Origin: Gordonia otitidis NBRC 100426
GTDB taxonomy: Bacteria; Actinomycetota; Actinomycetes; Mycobacteriales; Mycobacteriaceae
Assembly (NCBI RefSeq): GCF_000248075.1
Contig: NZ_BAFB01000105.1
Location: 1-59,159 of the forward strand
DNA length: 59,159 bases
Direction: 5' to 3'
A program made the translations under genes and the position numbers. Shown piece after piece: positions 17,451 to 26,091 of the stretch. Within the stretch, counting starts at the first letter, position 1; each line of letters starts with the position of its first letter. The notes below the pieces were generated by a model, which was given only the letters and a program-made list of their open reading frames with translations, had not been told where the DNA came from and did no database searches.

Positions 17451-17592
17451 GCGCCCAGTGGGCTGTATACGGCGCCCAGTGGGCTGAATACGGCGCACAG
17501 CCGACGGGAATTCCCGCCGACTGTGCGCCGTATCTCGTCGAGTGGGCGCTTGGTGGTGCCGAGTGGGCGCTCTATCCCGCCGACTGTGCGCG
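17451..17592. repeat. 21-base-period repeat cluster with 12-bp inverted repeat
   Basis: The space between the convergent catalase and lipase genes is almost all repeat. Two 21-base units starting GCGCCCAGTGGGCTG (17451-17471, 17472-17492) differ at one base. Two more 21-base units starting GAGTGGGCGCT (17540-17560, 17561-17581) carry the complement of the same core. Between them a perfect 12-base inverted repeat (17489-17500 and 17521-17532) can form a hairpin, and CCCGCCGACTGTGCGC occurs at 17513 and again at 17576. There is no T-run. It may act as a bidirectional terminator or be a dispersed intergenic repeat. Confidence 0.85.
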
Positions 17593-17596
17593 TGCG

Positions 17597-18643
17597 TCAG
17601 CCCTGCGCCGGCATGACTCTGTGCAGAAAAGCCAACAGGTACATCAGACCTGCGCCGTCGCGGACGTCGTCGTGGCCGGCGTTGACGGGGTGGAACTCGT
17701 AGCGCGTTCCTGCGCGCCGGAACCCGCGGAGTAAACGCAGCGTGAGTGGCAGCGGCACGCGAGAGTCTCTCCAGCCGTGCACGATCAGCATCGGTGCGCC
17801 GTAGCCCCCGGTCGGTACCGCCATGTACTCCGTGAGGGCACGTCGGAACTCGTTGTCACCCAGTGGTTTCGACACCACGGAACCCGCCGCCACCCCGGCG
17901 GCGAGTTCAGGCCAGGCGGCGCTGCACACCGCCGTGATCGCATCGGAGAGTCGTCGACCGGTCGGGGTCAGATACGAGCGCACGTCGACGCGCTGTGGAG
18001 TCGCCGTCATCCCGGCCAACACGGCGAGCAGGCTACCCACCGGGAAACCGGGAATCGACGGCATGCCAGGCCGCGCCATCGCGAAGACGTGTTCGATGTT
18101 CGACGCGGGCGCCAGCGCCGCGGTGCCGTGAAAGATCAGTTCTGGTGCGTATGTCGAGGCGCGGTGTCCGGTCGCCAGCGCAGCGTGCCCGCCCTGCGAT
18201 TGTCCGGCCACCGCCCAGTGCTGCGACAATTCGCGGACACCGACGCGTGCGGCGCGGACGGCGTCGATGGTCGCGGTCGACTCGGTGTCGGTGTGCAGAT
18301 AGGGATGAGGGCCCTGCGTGCCCGGACCGAGGCCCAGGTAGTCCGGTGCGACGACGGCGTAGCCGGCGGCGTTGAGCCGACCGATCGCCTCGCCCGTGCC
18401 CGCCTCCAGGTCGGGAGAGCCGGTGAGCCCGCAGTGCTCCGACAACCCGGAGGTCCCATGGGTCCACGCGACCACCCGCCAGCCGTCGGCGGGTACGTCT
18501 GCATCCGGTAGACACACCAAACCCGTTGCCTTCACCGAGTATCCGTCCGGCCCGGGAGTTGTGTAGACGAGCAGGCGAACCGAGTGCAGCCCACCCCAGG
18601 AGTCGATCGGTTCGAGTCGGACAAGGTCAGGCCGTCGACTCAT
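17597..18643 (-). CDS. Secretory-lipase-like alpha/beta hydrolase
   Basis: A 348-residue hydrolase of the LIP/secretory lipase type. The nucleophile motif is AGQSQGGHA, an acid/His region follows near VHGWRDSRVP and NAGHDD. No signal peptide is seen at the N-terminus (MSRRPDLVRLEP), so it may be cytosolic despite the family name. The second of two tandem ATG codons was taken because the GGGG ribosome site is five bases before it. Substrate unknown; ester or lipid hydrolysis is inferred from fold. Confidence 0.85.
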   Translation of the reverse strand: MSRRPDLVRLEPIDSWGGLHSVRLLVYTTPGPDGYSVKATGLVCLPDADVPADGWRVVAWTHGTSGLSEHCGLTGSPDLEAGTGEAIGRLNAAGYAVVAPDYLGLGPGTQGPHPYLHTDTESTATIDAVRAARVGVRELSQHWAVAGQSQGGHAALATGHRASTYAPELIFHGTAALAPASNIEHVFAMARPGMPSIPGFPVGSLLAVLAGMTATPQRVDVRSYLTPTGRRLSDAITAVCSAAWPELAAGVAAGSVVSKPLGDNEFRRALTEYMAVPTGGYGAPMLIVHGWRDSRVPLPLTLRLLRGFRRAGTRYEFHPVNAGHDDVRDGAGLMYLLAFLHRVMPAQG

Positions 18644-18788
18644 CATCACCCCTGTCACACCTGGCACCCGCCGGTCGGGTCACCGCGCGTGAGGGCCATT
18701 CAATCACCGGGGAGCGCCGGACGTCGGCGAGTGCACCGGATCGGCCGGGACGGATGTCTCGCCGGGCGAACGTTGGCATAGTGAGGGC

Positions 18789-19469
18789 ATGGACCTCAGT
18801 GACGCGATGCGCACGACGTTCGCTGCGCGGCGCTACACCGACGACCCGCTCCCCGACGACGTGCTCTTCGACATCCTCGATGACGCGCGGTTCGCTCCCA
18901 GCGGCGGAAACCGCCAGGGTGCGCACGTCGTCGTGGTGCGCGACGACGAAACCAAGCGCCGACTGGCCGAACTCAGCAAGCCAGCAGCGCGACGCTACCT
19001 CGCGCAGAAGGCCGCAGGGGAAAGTCCGTGGAATCCGGTGAATCCGCCCTCGGTGAGCGAGGCCGATCTCGCCGCCGTCGACGGTGTCGACGCCTTCGTC
19101 TCGCCCCTCGTCCACGCCCCGATTGTCCTGGTGGTCTCGGTCGATCTCGCGGTGGTCGCTGCAACCGACCAAGATCTCGACCGGATCGGCGTGATCAGCG
19201 GTGCCTCGATCTACCCGTTGGTGTGGAACATCCTCCTCCAGGCACGCGCCCGCGGATACGGAGGAACCGTCACGACGATGGCCACGGCACGAGAACCCGA
19301 CGTACGCGAACTCCTCGGCCTGCCGCCGACGTACGCGGTTGCCGCGGTGCTGCCCATTGGCAAACCGGTCAAACAACTCACCAAACTTCGTCGACAACCG
19401 GTCGACGAGTTCGTCACGATGGAGACATTCGACGGTCCGCCGTTGCGAGGCGGGCCGGAGACCGAGTGA
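18789..19469 (+). CDS. Nitroreductase family flavoprotein
   Basis: A 226-residue FMN-dependent nitroreductase-like enzyme. The N-terminal RRYTDDPLPDD and APSGGNRQGAHVVVV segments form the flavin phosphate site, and GGTVTTMA plus LPIGKP near the C-terminus complete the fold. It probably reduces quinones, nitro compounds or a specific metabolite with NAD(P)H. It heads a run of three small genes (DUF427, SnoaL-like) with short spacing, likely one transcript. Confidence 0.88.
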   Translation: MDLSDAMRTTFAARRYTDDPLPDDVLFDILDDARFAPSGGNRQGAHVVVVRDDETKRRLAELSKPAARRYLAQKAAGESPWNPVNPPSVSEADLAAVDGVDAFVSPLVHAPIVLVVSVDLAVVAATDQDLDRIGVISGASIYPLVWNILLQARARGYGGTVTTMATAREPDVRELLGLPPTYAVAAVLPIGKPVKQLTKLRRQPVDEFVTMETFDGPPLRGGPETE

Positions 19470-19502
19470 GCGTGTGCCCAGGGCACCACCCGAGGAGGAC
19501 CA

Positions 19503-19889
19503 GTGAGTGAACGTCAGGTACTGCTTCCGAATGCCGAGCATCCCATCACCGTCGAACCGGCGTCCGAGCACGTGCGGGTCAGCGTCGGAAACCAGGTGAT
19601 CGCCGAGACCGATGCGGCGCTCGTGCTGCGCGAGGCGTCGTATCCGCCCGTCTACTACGTCCCGCGTGACGATCTCGGCGCAGAGTTCCTCACGCACAGC
19701 GGGCACCACACGTACTGCCCCTACAAGGGTGAGGCGAGCTATCACGGGATCGCTGCGTCGGACGGATCGGAGCTCGCCGACAAGGTCTGGTACTACGACG
19801 AGCCGTATCCCGCCGTCGCCGACATCGCCGGGCACGTCGCGTTCTACCCGGATGCGGTGAGGATCGAGACCACGACCAGGGAGGGGTGA
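19503..19889 (+). CDS. DUF427 protein
   Basis: A 128-residue single DUF427 domain. The conserved YYVPRDDL, HTYCPYKGEASY and AWYYDEPYPA-like (VWYYDEPYP) blocks are clear. No reaction is established for the family; the conserved Cys/Tyr/His pocket suggests ligand binding. The GTG start follows GAGGACCA, 33 bases after the nitroreductase stop, and the next gene starts one base after this stop. Confidence 0.9.
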   Translation: MSERQVLLPNAEHPITVEPASEHVRVSVGNQVIAETDAALVLREASYPPVYYVPRDDLGAEFLTHSGHHTYCPYKGEASYHGIAASDGSELADKVWYYDEPYPAVADIAGHVAFYPDAVRIETTTREG

Positions 19890-19890
19890 G

Positions 19891-20325
19891 ATGGACACAC
19901 AGACCATCGGAGACACACTCGAGATAAGGCAACTGCTCACGCGCTATTCGACCGCTGTCGACGCCAGGGATTGGACGCTGTACCGATCGGTGTTCACCGA
20001 CGACGCCGAGATCGACTACACGTCATCGCCTTTCGGCATCACCGGAGGCGTCGACGACGTCGTGGACTGGCTCGAGCGTGGATTGTCGTCGCTGGAGATG
20101 ACAATGCACTACGTGATGAACATCGACGCGGAGATCCGCGGCGACACGGCCTCGGTGCGCGCCCAGTTCTTCAATCCCATGCAGATTCCCGGACTCGGCG
20201 AACAGAGTTCGTGCGGCGGCTACTACCACCACGAACTCACGCGCACCGACGACGGTTGGCGCAGCAGGTCGATGCGCGAGGAGATCGTGTGGTTCGTGAA
20301 CTCTCCCGTCGGCTCCCATCGCTGA
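19891..20325 (+). CDS. SnoaL/NTF2-like protein
   Basis: A 144-residue protein of the NTF2-like superfamily (SnoaL_4 type), starting IRQLLTRYSTAVDARDW and containing MHYVMNIDAEI and GYYHHELTRT. Members are small cone-shaped pockets that act as isomerases, cyclases, dehydratases or binding proteins. The ATG lies one base after the DUF427 stop and its ribosome site (GGAGGGG) is inside that gene, so coupled translation is likely. Confidence 0.86.
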   Translation: MDTQTIGDTLEIRQLLTRYSTAVDARDWTLYRSVFTDDAEIDYTSSPFGITGGVDDVVDWLERGLSSLEMTMHYVMNIDAEIRGDTASVRAQFFNPMQIPGLGEQSSCGGYYHHELTRTDDGWRSRSMREEIVWFVNSPVGSHR

Positions 20326-20342
20326 TCGGCCGGATAGCGGCT

Positions 20343-22121
20343 TCAGTTGTCCGGATAGTCCGCCAGGGCGTCAGCGGCTCGGACGTATGCCAGGTGCGAC
20401 AGCGCCTGCGGCATGTTGCCCACCTGTCGGCGGGCGTCGACGTCGTACTCTTCGGAGAACAGCCCGACGTCACTGGCCGTCGCCAGCCCCTGGGCCATCA
20501 CCTTTTCCGCGTCCGCACGACGCCCGCTGCGCGCGTACTGCTCGGCGAGCCAGAACGTGCACGCCATGAAGGGATGTTCGGTTCCGTCCAGGCCGTCCAC
20601 GTGTGACGACGTCCGGTAGCGCAACACCAGACCGCCATGCATGAGGGTGTTCTCGATGGCCTCGACCGTGGCAAGCATCCGCGGATCGTCGAAGTCGCAG
20701 AACCCGACCTGCGGCAATTGCAGTAGCGAGGCGTCGACCTCGGTGGTTCCCGGATACTGCACGAAGCGGCCGGTCTCCTCATCGACCATGGTCTCCTCTA
20801 TCTCGGCACGCACCTTGTCGCGCAACGCTTTCCAGTGGTTGGCCGGACCCTTCAGGCCGTGGTCCTCGACGGCACGCACACCGCGGTCGAATGCTGCCCA
20901 CACCATCGCCCGCGAATGAGTGAACTTGCGCAACGGTCCCCGTATCTCCCAGATGCCGTTGTCCGGCTCGTCGATGTGCTCCTCGGCACGCTTGAGCAAC
21001 TCACGCTGCAGCGACCACGAGATCTTGTTCTCCGGTAGACCCGCGGCGCGCGCCGCGTCGAGCGCGACGAGCACCTCGCCGATCGTGTCGGCCTGGAACT
21101 GGTCGACCGCACCGTTGCCGACACGCACGGGTCTCGAACCCTCGTAGCCGGGGAACTGGGGCATCTCGAGTTCCGGGAGTTCGCGCTCGCCTGCGATGCC
21201 GTACATGATCTGCAGCTGTTTCGGATCCCCTGCGATGGCGCGTAGCAACCACATGCGCCAATGTTCGGCGACACGCACGAATCCGTGGCAGACGAGAACG
21301 TCGAGAGTCAATGCCGCATCGCGCAGCCAGACGTATCGATAGTCCCAATTGCGTGATCCGCCAATGGATTCCGGAAGCGAGGTGGTTGCTGCAGCCACGA
21401 TCCCACCCGTGTCGAGATTACTCAATGCGCGCAACGTGATCAGCGATCGCACGATCGTGGCGTCGCGCGACCCGGTGTGATCGATGCGCCCTGCCCATTC
21501 GGTCCACCAGTCGTGGGTTTCGCGCAGTGCGACGTCGACGTCGAGCGGCTCGGGTTCTTCGCGATACGAGTCGTACCAGGTGAGCACCAGGTCGACGGTG
21601 TCGCCCTCGCGCACGGTCGTCGTCGCGCGGTGGACGTGGTCGGTGGCCTCCAGGGCGATACCGCGGACGATCACGGCATCGGGCCCTGCGACCGCCCGCA
21701 GTGCAGGATTGTGCTCGTCGCCGTGTTGCAACACCCACGGGACCACCCGGGCATAGTCGAACCGCATGCGCAGTTCCGTCTCCATCTCGACGCTGCCGCT
21801 GATCCCGACGATCCGACGGACGAGGTCGACACGTCCGCCGTCGATCGGCATGAACTCGTGCACCTCGACGACGCCGTCTGCCGTCTCCCAGCGTGTCACC
21901 AGGATCAGCGTCTCCCCGTCGTAGCGGCGGGTCACCCGGGCGTCGAGATCGGTGGGCGCGAGATGCCACGACCCGTGGTCGGGAGCCCCCAGCAGACTGC
22001 CGAAGATCGATGCGCTGTCGAAGCGCGGTACACACAACCAGTCGACGTCTCCCGTGCAGGAGATCAGCGCACCGGTGCGGCAGTCCCCGACGAGTGCGTA
22101 GTCTTCGATGTAGGCGGCCAT
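20343..22121 (-). CDS. GH15 family glycosidase (trehalase/glucoamylase-like)
   Basis: A 592-residue cytosolic GH15-type protein with the usual N-terminal beta-sandwich (YIEDYALVGDCRTGALIS, DWLCVPRFDS) and C-terminal (alpha/alpha)6 barrel containing NWDYRYVWLRDAA. Actinobacterial members of this group include trehalases that yield glucose. The ATG at 22121 was chosen over the longer frame because homologs start at MAAYIEDYALVGDC. It is divergent from zwf with 87 bases between, which suggests that glucose release and entry to the pentose phosphate route are co-regulated. Confidence 0.9.
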   Translation of the reverse strand: MAAYIEDYALVGDCRTGALISCTGDVDWLCVPRFDSASIFGSLLGAPDHGSWHLAPTDLDARVTRRYDGETLILVTRWETADGVVEVHEFMPIDGGRVDLVRRIVGISGSVEMETELRMRFDYARVVPWVLQHGDEHNPALRAVAGPDAVIVRGIALEATDHVHRATTTVREGDTVDLVLTWYDSYREEPEPLDVDVALRETHDWWTEWAGRIDHTGSRDATIVRSLITLRALSNLDTGGIVAAATTSLPESIGGSRNWDYRYVWLRDAALTLDVLVCHGFVRVAEHWRMWLLRAIAGDPKQLQIMYGIAGERELPELEMPQFPGYEGSRPVRVGNGAVDQFQADTIGEVLVALDAARAAGLPENKISWSLQRELLKRAEEHIDEPDNGIWEIRGPLRKFTHSRAMVWAAFDRGVRAVEDHGLKGPANHWKALRDKVRAEIEETMVDEETGRFVQYPGTTEVDASLLQLPQVGFCDFDDPRMLATVEAIENTLMHGGLVLRYRTSSHVDGLDGTEHPFMACTFWLAEQYARSGRRADAEKVMAQGLATASDVGLFSEEYDVDARRQVGNMPQALSHLAYVRAADALADYPDN

Positions 22122-22208
22122 GATCTCGATTCTGCCTGTGATCGCAGCCTGCCCGGTGAATCTCCACGTATCGGGCACTGCAAGAGAACCACCGTCGAGG
22201 AGGAGCAC

Positions 22209-23600
22209 GTGACCGGGACGTCGAACAGTGACTCGCAACTGACCACTCTGATCATCTTCGGTGCGACAGGCGATCTCACCAAGCGTCTGCTGCTACCCGC
22301 ACTCGGCCAACTACTCGGACTCGAACCGGATCTCGACGTGCGTCTGGTCGGCGTCGGCCGACACGATCTCACCGACGATCAGTGGCGTGACAAGGTGCGC
22401 GAGGCATTCGCCGACGAGCAGTCCGACGCGGCTGATCGTCTTGCGAACGAGACGGTCTACCGCCAGGGCGATCCGACGGTGTCCGACGACCTGCGCAGAA
22501 TCCTCGGCGAGGCGCAGGGCAGGCCGGTGCTGTATTTCGCGGTGCCGCCGTCGGTGACACGCAAGGCATGTGAGGCGCTCCGCGACGTCGACCTTCCGCC
22601 CGGCACCACCCTCGCGCCCGAGAAGCCATTCGGTAGCGACGAGGAGAGCGCCCGTGAACTCAACAAACTGCTTCTCGACCTGGTCCCCGAGAACCAGATC
22701 TATCGCGTCGACCACTTCCTCGGTCAGTCCGTGCTCCTCGACCTGCTCGGCGTGCGACTGGCCAACCGCGTCTTCGAGCCGGTCTGGTCGGGTACGCACA
22801 TCGAGTCGGTGGTGATCCGCTACGACGAGAGTCTCGGACTCGAGGGCCGCGCGGGCTATTACGACGGCGTGGGCGCGATGCAGGACATGATGCAGAGTCA
22901 TCTGCTGCAGCTCCTTGCGGTTGTCGCGATGGAGCCGCCTGCGACGCTGGGCGAGCGGGACCTGCGCGATGCGATCGGCGCGGCACTGCGTTCGGTGCAC
23001 CTGTGGGACGACGACCCGGTGACGGCGTCGCGACGGGCGCGCTACACCGCGGGCGAGGCAGGCGGTAAATCGTTGCCCGATTACGTTGACGAAGACGGCG
23101 TCGATCCAGCCAACAACACCGAGACCCTGGCCGAGGCCACCTTCGAGGTCCGCACGATGAGGTGGCAGGGAGTGCCGTTCACGTTGCGTTCGGGCAAAGC
23201 GCTCGAGCCGGAGGCGAAAGAGATCGTCATGACCTTCCGTCCGCTGCGGCACATCCCCGAGCAGTTCGAGGGCGAGGTCGAGAGGAACGTCCTGCGCTTC
23301 ACTTTCGGGCACGATGCGATGTCGGTGAAGCTCAACGTCCATCGCGGGTCACATCCGTTCTCGCTCAAGACGGTCGACCTCGACGCCGACTTCGGCAACG
23401 CCTCGATGCGCGCCTACGCTGAGGTGCTGTCGGGCATCATCAAGGGTGATTCCACACTGGCCGTCCGTGGCGACGCGGCCGAAGAGTGCTGGCGCATCGT
23501 CGACCCCATCGTCGATGCGTGGCGTGCCGACAAGGTGCCGATCGACGAGTATCCGGCAGGAAGTTCCGGTCCGGCGGACTGGCCCGAGTTGCCGCTGTAG
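22209..23600 (+). CDS. zwf: Glucose-6-phosphate dehydrogenase
   Basis: A 463-residue G6PD, which oxidises glucose 6-phosphate to 6-phosphogluconolactone with NADP+. The cofactor motif IIFGATGDLTKRLL is near the start, EKPFGSDEESA follows, and the substrate block RVDHFLGQ replaces the common RIDHYLGKE. The GTG is preceded by GAGGAGGAG. The upstream 240 codons open in the same frame are antisense to the GH15 gene and are not part of it. No opcA or transaldolase gene follows, so this is a stand-alone copy rather than the usual pentose-phosphate cluster. Confidence 0.94.
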   Translation: MTGTSNSDSQLTTLIIFGATGDLTKRLLLPALGQLLGLEPDLDVRLVGVGRHDLTDDQWRDKVREAFADEQSDAADRLANETVYRQGDPTVSDDLRRILGEAQGRPVLYFAVPPSVTRKACEALRDVDLPPGTTLAPEKPFGSDEESARELNKLLLDLVPENQIYRVDHFLGQSVLLDLLGVRLANRVFEPVWSGTHIESVVIRYDESLGLEGRAGYYDGVGAMQDMMQSHLLQLLAVVAMEPPATLGERDLRDAIGAALRSVHLWDDDPVTASRRARYTAGEAGGKSLPDYVDEDGVDPANNTETLAEATFEVRTMRWQGVPFTLRSGKALEPEAKEIVMTFRPLRHIPEQFEGEVERNVLRFTFGHDAMSVKLNVHRGSHPFSLKTVDLDADFGNASMRAYAEVLSGIIKGDSTLAVRGDAAEECWRIVDPIVDAWRADKVPIDEYPAGSSGPADWPELPL

Positions 23601-23626
23601 GTACCGGGACTGGGGCAGACCGAATC

Positions 23627-24010
23627 ATGTTGCAGCAGTTGATGCGTGAGATGTTCAGTTCGATGGTCGAGGCGAAGGACATCTCCAAGGTCGAGGAGTA
23701 CTACGACCCCGACTTCATGCTCTACACCAACGGACAGGTGCAGGATTTTGCCGCCTTTCGTGCGGGCCACGAGCGCGTCTATCCCACCGGCATTTCCTAC
23801 TCGGTGCGCTACGACGACGACGCCTGGGTGGAGAACGGTGATCGTCTTGCCGGGCGGGTGTGGATCACCACCAGCCGCCCGGGCGAAGACCCCACAGAGA
23901 TCGAGGTCATGCTGATCGCGCAGTTCCGCGGCGGTCGAATTCTGCGGCTGTGGGAGCTCACCTGGCCCGACTGGTCGAACATGAAGGCGTTCGATTCCTA
24001 TGACGGGTGA
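23627..24010 (+). CDS. SnoaL-like (NTF2 superfamily) protein
   Basis: A 127-residue NTF2-like fold protein: REMFSSMVEAKDISKVEEYY, DPDFMLYTNG and a C-terminal FRGGRILRLWELTWPDW strand. It begins 26 bases after zwf, probably in the same transcript. It is most like the SnoaL-type group that includes small isomerases and hydrolases, but no catalytic residue can be assigned with confidence. Confidence 0.8.
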   Translation: MLQQLMREMFSSMVEAKDISKVEEYYDPDFMLYTNGQVQDFAAFRAGHERVYPTGISYSVRYDDDAWVENGDRLAGRVWITTSRPGEDPTEIEVMLIAQFRGGRILRLWELTWPDWSNMKAFDSYDG

Positions 24011-24057
24011 TGTCGTGGCGGTCTCCCGCCGGTGCCTCGCGCGCTAGCCTCGACGTT

Positions 24058-24540
24058 GTGGCCCTCCCGCGTATTCCGTCGACCGTTCGACGCGCCGTCG
24101 CCGATGTCACCGTCTCGTTCGACGCCACGCCGGACGAGGCCTTCGACTATCTCGCCGACCCACGCAATCGGCCGCAGTGGCAGGCGAGTCTGCGCGCGAT
24201 CACCGATGTGATGCCGCTGGGCGATCACCCCGGTGACGTCGGAACGTCGTGGACAGATGTGACTGTGGTCCCCGGTGTGCGGCCACGGATGGAGGTCGTC
24301 GGGAGCGACCGGCCGCAGCGGTGGGTCGAGATCGGCCAGTGGAGATTCGTCGACGCCGCGCTGGTCCTGACGGTCGAGCGGGCTTCCGACGGCTCGACGA
24401 CCGTTGGTGCGCGGGCCGTGTTCACACTCCCACTCGTGCTTGCCCCGGTCTTCGTGCCACTCGCGATCGTGGTGCCCCCGGCCATCCGGGTCGATCTGCG
24501 GGCAGCGGCAGACGCGATCACCGCGCATCGCGAAGCGTGA
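24058..24540 (+). CDS. SRPBCC family protein
   Basis: A 160-residue START/SRPBCC-fold protein (VTVSFDATPDEAFDYLADPRNRPQWQ is split across residues 13-38), which usually binds hydrophobic ligands. The GTG at 24058 has a TAGCCT box ending seven bases before it and no ribosome site, a pattern of leaderless transcripts. An alternative GTG at 24007 overlaps the previous stop as GTGA and would add 17 residues. The C-terminal half has a hydrophobic stretch (LPLVLAPVFVPLAIVVPPAI). Confidence 0.78.
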   Translation: MALPRIPSTVRRAVADVTVSFDATPDEAFDYLADPRNRPQWQASLRAITDVMPLGDHPGDVGTSWTDVTVVPGVRPRMEVVGSDRPQRWVEIGQWRFVDAALVLTVERASDGSTTVGARAVFTLPLVLAPVFVPLAIVVPPAIRVDLRAAADAITAHREA

Positions 24541-24554
24541 GAACCGGCAACCAG

Positions 24555-26027
24555 ATGACTTCCGAAGCACCCGATGACGGCCCGGTCGGCGTCAGTTCGT
24601 CGTCGGCGAAGGGACGGTGGCTGATCGCCTCGGCCGTGCTCGGGTCGGGTGTCGCCTTTCTCGACGGCACCGTCGTCAATGTTGCGCTGCCGACCATCTC
24701 GCGCGACCTCGACACCGGACTCGCCGGGCAGCAGTGGGTGGTCGACGGCTACATGCTCACCCTGAGCGCGCTGCTTCTCACCGGCGGTGTCGCGGGGGAC
24801 AGATACGGTCGCAGGGCGATCTTCGTCGGCGGGTTGATCGTCTTCGCGGTCGCATCGATCGCCTGCGGTCTCGCCCCGACGATCGAGTGGCTCGTCGTGG
24901 CGCGTCTGGTGCAGGGCGTCGCGGCGGCCGCGCTGGTGCCCGGCAGTCTGGCTCTGGTCAACGCGGGTATCCGGGAAGAGGAACGAGGGCAGGCAGTCGG
25001 ACTGTGGGCCGGTATGTCGGGTGCGACGAGCGCGCTGGGGCCGTTCGTCGGGGGCTGGCTTGTCGACGCCGCGTCGTGGCGGTGGGTGTTCTTCCTGAGC
25101 GTGCCGATCGCGCTCGTCGCGGTCGCGATCACGTTGCGGCACGTTGACGAATCGAGGGAGCCGGTAAAGGGCACTCGTCCCGACATTCCGGGGGCGGTGA
25201 CGATCACGTTGGGACTCGCGGGCGTGATCGTCGCGCTCATCGAGGGGCCCTCACGTGGCTGGGAGCCGTGGATCATTGCCGTCGGCATCGCGGGAGTCGT
25301 GCTTCTCGTGGTCTTCGTGGCGATCGTACTCCGCACGCCCGCACCCCTTCTCGAGCTCTCGATGTTTAGGTCGACGCAGTTCACCGGGGCCAACGCCACC
25401 ACCCTGCTCGTGTACGCGGCGCTCGGCGGGGCCCTCTTCCTTGTTGCGCTGCAACTGCAGCAGAGTCTGGGATACTCGGCGCTCGAAGCCGGCGCGGCCA
25501 TGGTGCCGAGCACCGTCGTGATGCTGTTCGGGTCCTCGCTGTCGGGACGGATCGCGCAGAAGACCGGACCTCGCATCCCGATGACCGTCGGTCCGATCGT
25601 CGCGGCCGTCGGGCTGGCGCTCATGGCGCGGATCGTGCCCGGCGCGAGCTATCTCGGGGCTGTGCTACCCGCGGTTCTGCTGTTCGGGATAGGGATGACC
25701 ATCACCGTTGCCCCGCTGACCGCCGCGGCTCTCGCCGCCGTCGACGACGCGCATGCGGGTGCGGCGTCCGGCGTCAACAACGCGGTGTCGCGGATCGCTG
25801 GGCTGCTGGCCGTCGCGGTACTTCCGGCGGTGGCGGGCATCAGCGCGGGGCCCGGTCAGCCACTCGGGTCCGGATTCACGACGGCGATGCTGATCTCCGC
25901 GGTGTGTTGTGCACTGGGCGGGGTGGTGGCTGCGTTCACCATCCGATCGGGCACGGGCTTCCGACCGCAGGTGACCCCCGCATTGAACGCCGCATGTCAG
26001 GACCCCGCGACGCGGGTCGGGTCCTGA
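24555..26027 (+). CDS. MFS drug-efflux transporter (DHA2-like)
   Basis: A 490-residue major facilitator protein of the 14-helix DHA2 (EmrB/QacA-like) type. Motif D (LDGTVVNVALPTISRDL), motif A (GDRYGRRAIF) and motif C-like glycine-rich GATSALGPFVGGWL are intact. It would export drugs or metabolites using the proton gradient. The ATG at 24555 is used; an in-frame GTG at 24537 overlaps the previous stop as GTGA and is an alternative. An inverted repeat spans the stop codon. Confidence 0.92.
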   Translation: MTSEAPDDGPVGVSSSSAKGRWLIASAVLGSGVAFLDGTVVNVALPTISRDLDTGLAGQQWVVDGYMLTLSALLLTGGVAGDRYGRRAIFVGGLIVFAVASIACGLAPTIEWLVVARLVQGVAAAALVPGSLALVNAGIREEERGQAVGLWAGMSGATSALGPFVGGWLVDAASWRWVFFLSVPIALVAVAITLRHVDESREPVKGTRPDIPGAVTITLGLAGVIVALIEGPSRGWEPWIIAVGIAGVVLLVVFVAIVLRTPAPLLELSMFRSTQFTGANATTLLVYAALGGALFLVALQLQQSLGYSALEAGAAMVPSTVVMLFGSSLSGRIAQKTGPRIPMTVGPIVAAVGLALMARIVPGASYLGAVLPAVLLFGIGMTITVAPLTAAALAAVDDAHAGAASGVNNAVSRIAGLLAVAVLPAVAGISAGPGQPLGSGFTTAMLISAVCCALGGVVAAFTIRSGTGFRPQVTPALNAACQDPATRVGS

Positions 26028-26028
26028 C
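25996..26028 (+). terminator. Stem-loop over MFS stop codon
   Basis: A perfect 10-base inverted repeat (25996-26005 and 26019-26028, GTCAGGACCC/GGGTCCTGAC) with a 13-base loop encloses the last codons and the stop codon. There is no U-tract, so it is terminator-like and not a certain intrinsic terminator. Confidence 0.55.
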
Positions 26029-26091
26029 GTCAGGCGCTGAGCACGCGCAACGCGTAGTCGGCCATAAAACCGTCCATCGAGGGAGGAATCG

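Noticed and set aside
17451..17592. Possible CRISPR array because of regular 21-base repeats.
   Set aside because: No unique spacers of CRISPR length, no cas genes, and repeat units are adjacent.
21477..22208. N-terminal extension of zwf by over 240 codons.
   Set aside because: The extension is antisense to the GH15 gene; the GTG at 22209 has a strong ribosome site and homologs start there.
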